In this document: in pieces, positions 5,435 to 7,408 of the stretch
Position numbering within the stretch: position 1 is the first letter of the stretch
Layout: each line of letters opens with the position of its first letter
Source of the DNA: Bacteroidota bacterium
GTDB taxonomy: Bacteria > Bacteroidota > Bacteroidia > Flavobacteriales > Crocinitomicaceae
Assembly (NCBI GenBank): GCA_029558435.1
Contig: JAKQEZ010000164.1
Span: 1 to 7,408, forward strand
Length of the DNA: 7,408 bases
Reading direction: 5' to 3'
Notes under the pieces: generated by a model
What the model saw: only the letters and a program-made list of their open reading frames with translations
Told to the model about the DNA's origin: nothing
Databases searched by the model: none
Program-made: the position numbers and the translations under genes

Positions 5435-6307
5435 CTATTTAGTATAACCATTTTGATAAGCAACTCGAAATTCAAGTGGTGTTTGATGGGTTAATCTTTT
5501 AAAAAAACGGTTGAGATGTTGAGGTTCTTTAAAATTAAACTCATAAGCAATTTCAGCCATACTTTTGTTTGTAAATAGAATTTGGTCTTTGATTTCGTAC
5601 AACAAATGAGTGTCTAAAAAGTCAGTTGCCGTCATACCAAATTGTTTTTTTACTGAAGCATTTAAAGATATTCTACTTATGTTCAATAATTGGCAATATT
5701 CATTAATAGTTTGAATTTTACAGATATTATTTTGCAATAGTTCTTTGAATTGAATAGCCAATTCATTTTCGTGCATTGTGCTATTGATGAGATGAAATTC
5801 GCAGAAATAACGATTTAATTTTACAAGAATATAGTATAATATTGAACGAAGCAAATGTGCAGAATCTTTTTGATAGTTTTTAAGCTCCATTTGGATTTCT
5901 TTGAAAACATCATTTTCAAAAGAGAATAACCTTTTTGAAGGAAAAAAGTAAGGTGTAATTTGTTTAGAGTAAAAATAATGCAAGCGATACACAAAAAATT
6001 TATCCGAAAAAAAATCGTTTAAAAAACTTTGTTCAAAGATGATAAAATTTACTTCAATTTTAGCATCTGATAATTGCCATCTTCTTTTTTGATTAGGCGA
6101 AATAAAAATAAATGCACCTTCTTTAAAATCTATTTTTTTATCATCCAAGAAAATAATGCCTTTTCCTTTTCGGATGATTATAATTTCGTAAAACGTAGCA
6201 CAATGAGGTTCATCAGAAAAATTAAATTGCGGAATGTCTCGGGAATCTCCCAAGTCCATCAAGATGCAATTTTTGTATTTTTCTTTGTTGAATTGATAAA
6301 CTTTCAT
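5435..6307 (-). CDS. AraC-family transcription regulator with N-terminal cupin
   Basis: The 290-residue length is usual for the family. The N-terminal half has a cupin-like effector domain (HCATFYEIIIIRKGKG, KKIDFKEGAFIFISPNQKR, about 35-75). The C-terminal 100 residues form the double helix-turn-helix. The first motif is INEYCQLLNISRISLNASVK and the second runs from MAEIAYEFNFKEPQHLNRFF to the usual ending TPLEFR. It is first in the minus-strand order of segment C and most likely activates the genes after it in response to a small ligand. The ATG at 6305-6307 lies just 27 bases from hairpin 4's left arm, so its promoter must lie in or beyond that hairpin, or transcription enters from segment D. 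The reading is unbroken. Confidence 0.92.
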   Translation of the reverse strand: MKVYQFNKEKYKNCILMDLGDSRDIPQFNFSDEPHCATFYEIIIIRKGKGIIFLDDKKIDFKEGAFIFISPNQKRRWQLSDAKIEVNFIIFEQSFLNDFFSDKFFVYRLHYFYSKQITPYFFPSKRLFSFENDVFKEIQMELKNYQKDSAHLLRSILYYILVKLNRYFCEFHLINSTMHENELAIQFKELLQNNICKIQTINEYCQLLNISRISLNASVKKQFGMTATDFLDTHLLYEIKDQILFTNKSMAEIAYEFNFKEPQHLNRFFKRLTHQTPLEFRVAYQNGYTK

Positions 6308-6332
6308 TGTTTTACGGTCGCTTCAGCTCGTA

Positions 6333-6412
6333 GCATTACTGCCAACGGCTCGCATAAATGGCGTGAGGGCGGATAGCCCTCATGAACATTTTATGCTTTG
6401 TTGGTGGCAGTT
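6333..6412. repeat. Boundary hairpin 4 (attC-like, short form), between segments C and D
   Basis: GCATAAA (6352-6358) pairs with TTTATGC (6390-6396), and TGAGGGC (6364-6370) with GCCCTCA (6376-6382) around the five-base loop GGATA. The AAC (6344-6346) and GTT (6400-6402) cores flank this stem. The left arm ATT-ACTGCC-AAC (6335-6346) pairs with hairpin 3's right arm. The right arm GTT-GGTGGC-AGT (6400-6411) pairs with the half-site at 7158-7169. The AT-rich repeat loop of hairpins 1-3 is missing. The left flank repeats hairpin 3's 22-base arm exactly, and ACGGTCG recurs at 6314-6320 with a few extra bases between. Confidence 0.78.
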
Positions 6413-6413
6413 T

Positions 6414-7130
6414 TCATTTTTTGATTAGAAATTCTATGAATGTACTTATAGCTTCAGATATAGCCCCTATAGCAGTTATCATCATAAATAAAGTAATTAT
6501 TATTGCTAACATTCGATTATTAATGATATATTCCAATAATGATTTTTCATTTGATGATATTTTTTTTAAATTATTAATCCCAGCAATTCTACTATTTACT
6601 TTCATCCTAATTCCATCTGGTTCTTCAAAATCCACTACTACTTGAATCTTGAATTTGTCCTTAGGATTTAGCAAGCAAGGAGAAATTTGAAATTTTTCAT
6701 TATTACTGACCAATTGATTTGCAATATTGTTAGGTGTGCGTTCAACAATTTCAGCTGACAGAATATCAATATTTTTATTTATACTTTGGCTTAATTCTAA
6801 GGTAATGCCACCTTCGAAATCTTCTTTTTTTATTGGTTGATTTCCTGTATTAATAAACTCAATTGAAAGTAATGACAAATCCTGTATTTTTTTCTTGTCA
6901 AAAAACACTTCAAATCTGTTTTTGAAATTTGATTTAATATTAACTAGTTGAATTGGATTAGCTATTTTATAACTCAGCTCTTTTTTTTGGACCTGCTTTT
7001 TGAAAATCCAATATGCAATCATTGAAGAGAGAATAAAAGTCGGTATTCCAACAATATACTCAGAGTAATCTGAAAAAAAATTTTTAGAAACTAGTGTGGA
7101 ATCAATTTGTAAAATTAATAATTCAATCAT
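6414..7130 (-). CDS. Two-span membrane protein of unknown function, 238 aa
   Basis: One hydrophobic span lies near the N-terminus (about 25-43, YIVGIPTFILSSMIAYWIF, followed by KK) and one near the C-terminus (about 207-228, from MLAIIITLFMM). Between them is a soluble, beta-rich domain of about 160 residues with DLSLLSIEFINTGNQPIKKEDFEGG, ILSAEIVERTPNN and a strand pattern around SPCLLNPKDKFKIQVVVD. I recall this middle part (NxGNxPIKxxDFE, then ILSAEVVExxPxN) from uncharacterised bacterial membrane proteins but know no name or function for it. It is the only gene of segment D. Its stop is two bases past hairpin 4's right arm, and its start is 27 bases from the half-site at 7158. The frame is intact. 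Confidence 0.78.
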   Translation of the reverse strand: MIELLILQIDSTLVSKNFFSDYSEYIVGIPTFILSSMIAYWIFKKQVQKKELSYKIANPIQLVNIKSNFKNRFEVFFDKKKIQDLSLLSIEFINTGNQPIKKEDFEGGITLELSQSINKNIDILSAEIVERTPNNIANQLVSNNEKFQISPCLLNPKDKFKIQVVVDFEEPDGIRMKVNSRIAGINNLKKISSNEKSLLEYIINNRMLAIIITLFMMITAIGAISEAISTFIEFLIKK

Positions 7131-7156
7131 CTCAATCGTTTTGTCTTTTTTGTTTC

Positions 7157-7169
7157 AATTGCCACCAAC
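7157..7169. repeat. Half-site: left arm of a fifth boundary element
   Basis: AATTGCCACCAAC contains ATT-GCCACC-AAC (7158-7169), whose tag is the exact reverse complement of hairpin 4's right-arm tag GGTGGC. The following bases (TTGTTTATAAACGTATTAC) would be the outer stem of a fifth hairpin, but I find no convincing returning arm before the window ends. Confidence 0.6.
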
Positions 7170-7408
7170 TTGTTTATAAACGTATTACTATTTTGTATAT
7201 TTCCTTTTTTACTTGTATTTTTAAAAAATTCCTTCAAAATTCTGTTTTGTAGACATAAGCATCCCAACCATTATTTTTTTATAACAGCAAAAATGGTGTA
7301 TCTGATGTATCAAAAAACGCCAGTGTTACTTTGATCCTGACAGGTGTCTGCTGCTGCTTATACGTTCTTTCTTCCAGCTACTTCAGAATGTTGATATACG
7401 CCCAACAA
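7170..7408. other. Right-edge region without a supported gene
   Basis: The first 130 bases are very AT-rich with long T and A runs. The last 70 are richer in G and C, which may mark a gene edge or the far arm of the fifth hairpin. On the minus strand a short frame enters from the edge and stops at 7358-7360 (ending VAGRKNV), too short to call. Confidence 0.3.

Noticed and set aside
205..6412. Boundary hairpins as ordinary transcription terminators or REP-type repeats
   Set aside because: They lack following T-runs, two segments already have separate terminators, and complementarity of outer arms across whole segments is not explained by either idea.
6382..6645. 87-residue + strand frame
   Set aside because: It is antisense to the intact membrane protein gene, and its hydrophobic look mirrors that gene's membrane codons.
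205..7169. Inverted-repeat ends as an insertion sequence or MITE pair
   Set aside because: No transposase is present, four adjoining segments with different tags share boundaries, and no target duplications are seen beside the ends.
7358..7408. Minus-strand gene end entering from the right edge (16 codons, ending VAGRKNV)
   Set aside because: Too short to tell from chance, with no family signal.

Overview
The window looks like an AT-rich chromosome segment from the phylum Bacteroidota (flavobacterium- or sphingobacterium-like). The grounds are a lipoprotein whose mature end is Cys followed by acidic residues, an AT-rich start context with no clear Shine-Dalgarno sequence, a promoter of the Bacteroidota type (TTTG, 21 bases, TAnnTTTG), and gene families I know mainly from that phylum (DUF6155). 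No rRNA, tRNA, CRISPR array, transposase or integrase is visible.

Layout. The window divides into segments bounded by large imperfect hairpins at 205-347, 966-1113, 2645-2790 and 6333-6412, plus a half-site at 7157-7169. Segment Z (1-204) holds a possible gene end and a structured-RNA-like sequence. Segment A (337-980) holds one DUF6155 gene. Segment B (1100-2658) holds an exported-protein pair on the minus strand and a divergent HxlR regulator. Segment C (2778-6346) holds four minus-strand genes: AraC regulator, beta-propeller lipoprotein, SnoaL-like protein and zinc-free quinone oxidoreductase. Segment D (6401-7169) holds one two-span membrane protein. The last 239 bases hold no gene I can support.

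The main signal is how the boundaries are built. Each complete segment begins with GTT-N6-AGT and ends with ATT-N6'-AAC, where N6' is the exact reverse complement of N6 although the two ends lie 0.6 to 3.6 kb apart. The pairing belongs to the segment, not to the hairpin: two of the three hairpins with both arms conserved carry different six-base tags on their two sides. In all four segments the same position (11th from the core) is a G opposite a T, a wobble pair that forms only on the + strand. This is the geometry expected of integron-like cassettes cut at G^TT and circularised, but the sites are not standard attC sites, the cargo is unusually long, and no recombinase is in view.

Functionally, segment C may form a small-molecule response or detoxification set, and segment B an envelope protein pair next to a thiol-type HxlR sensor. 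The SnoaL-like gene has an in-frame stop inside what reads as a lipoprotein signal peptide, so its product has probably changed from envelope-anchored to cytoplasmic, or the base is a sequencing error.
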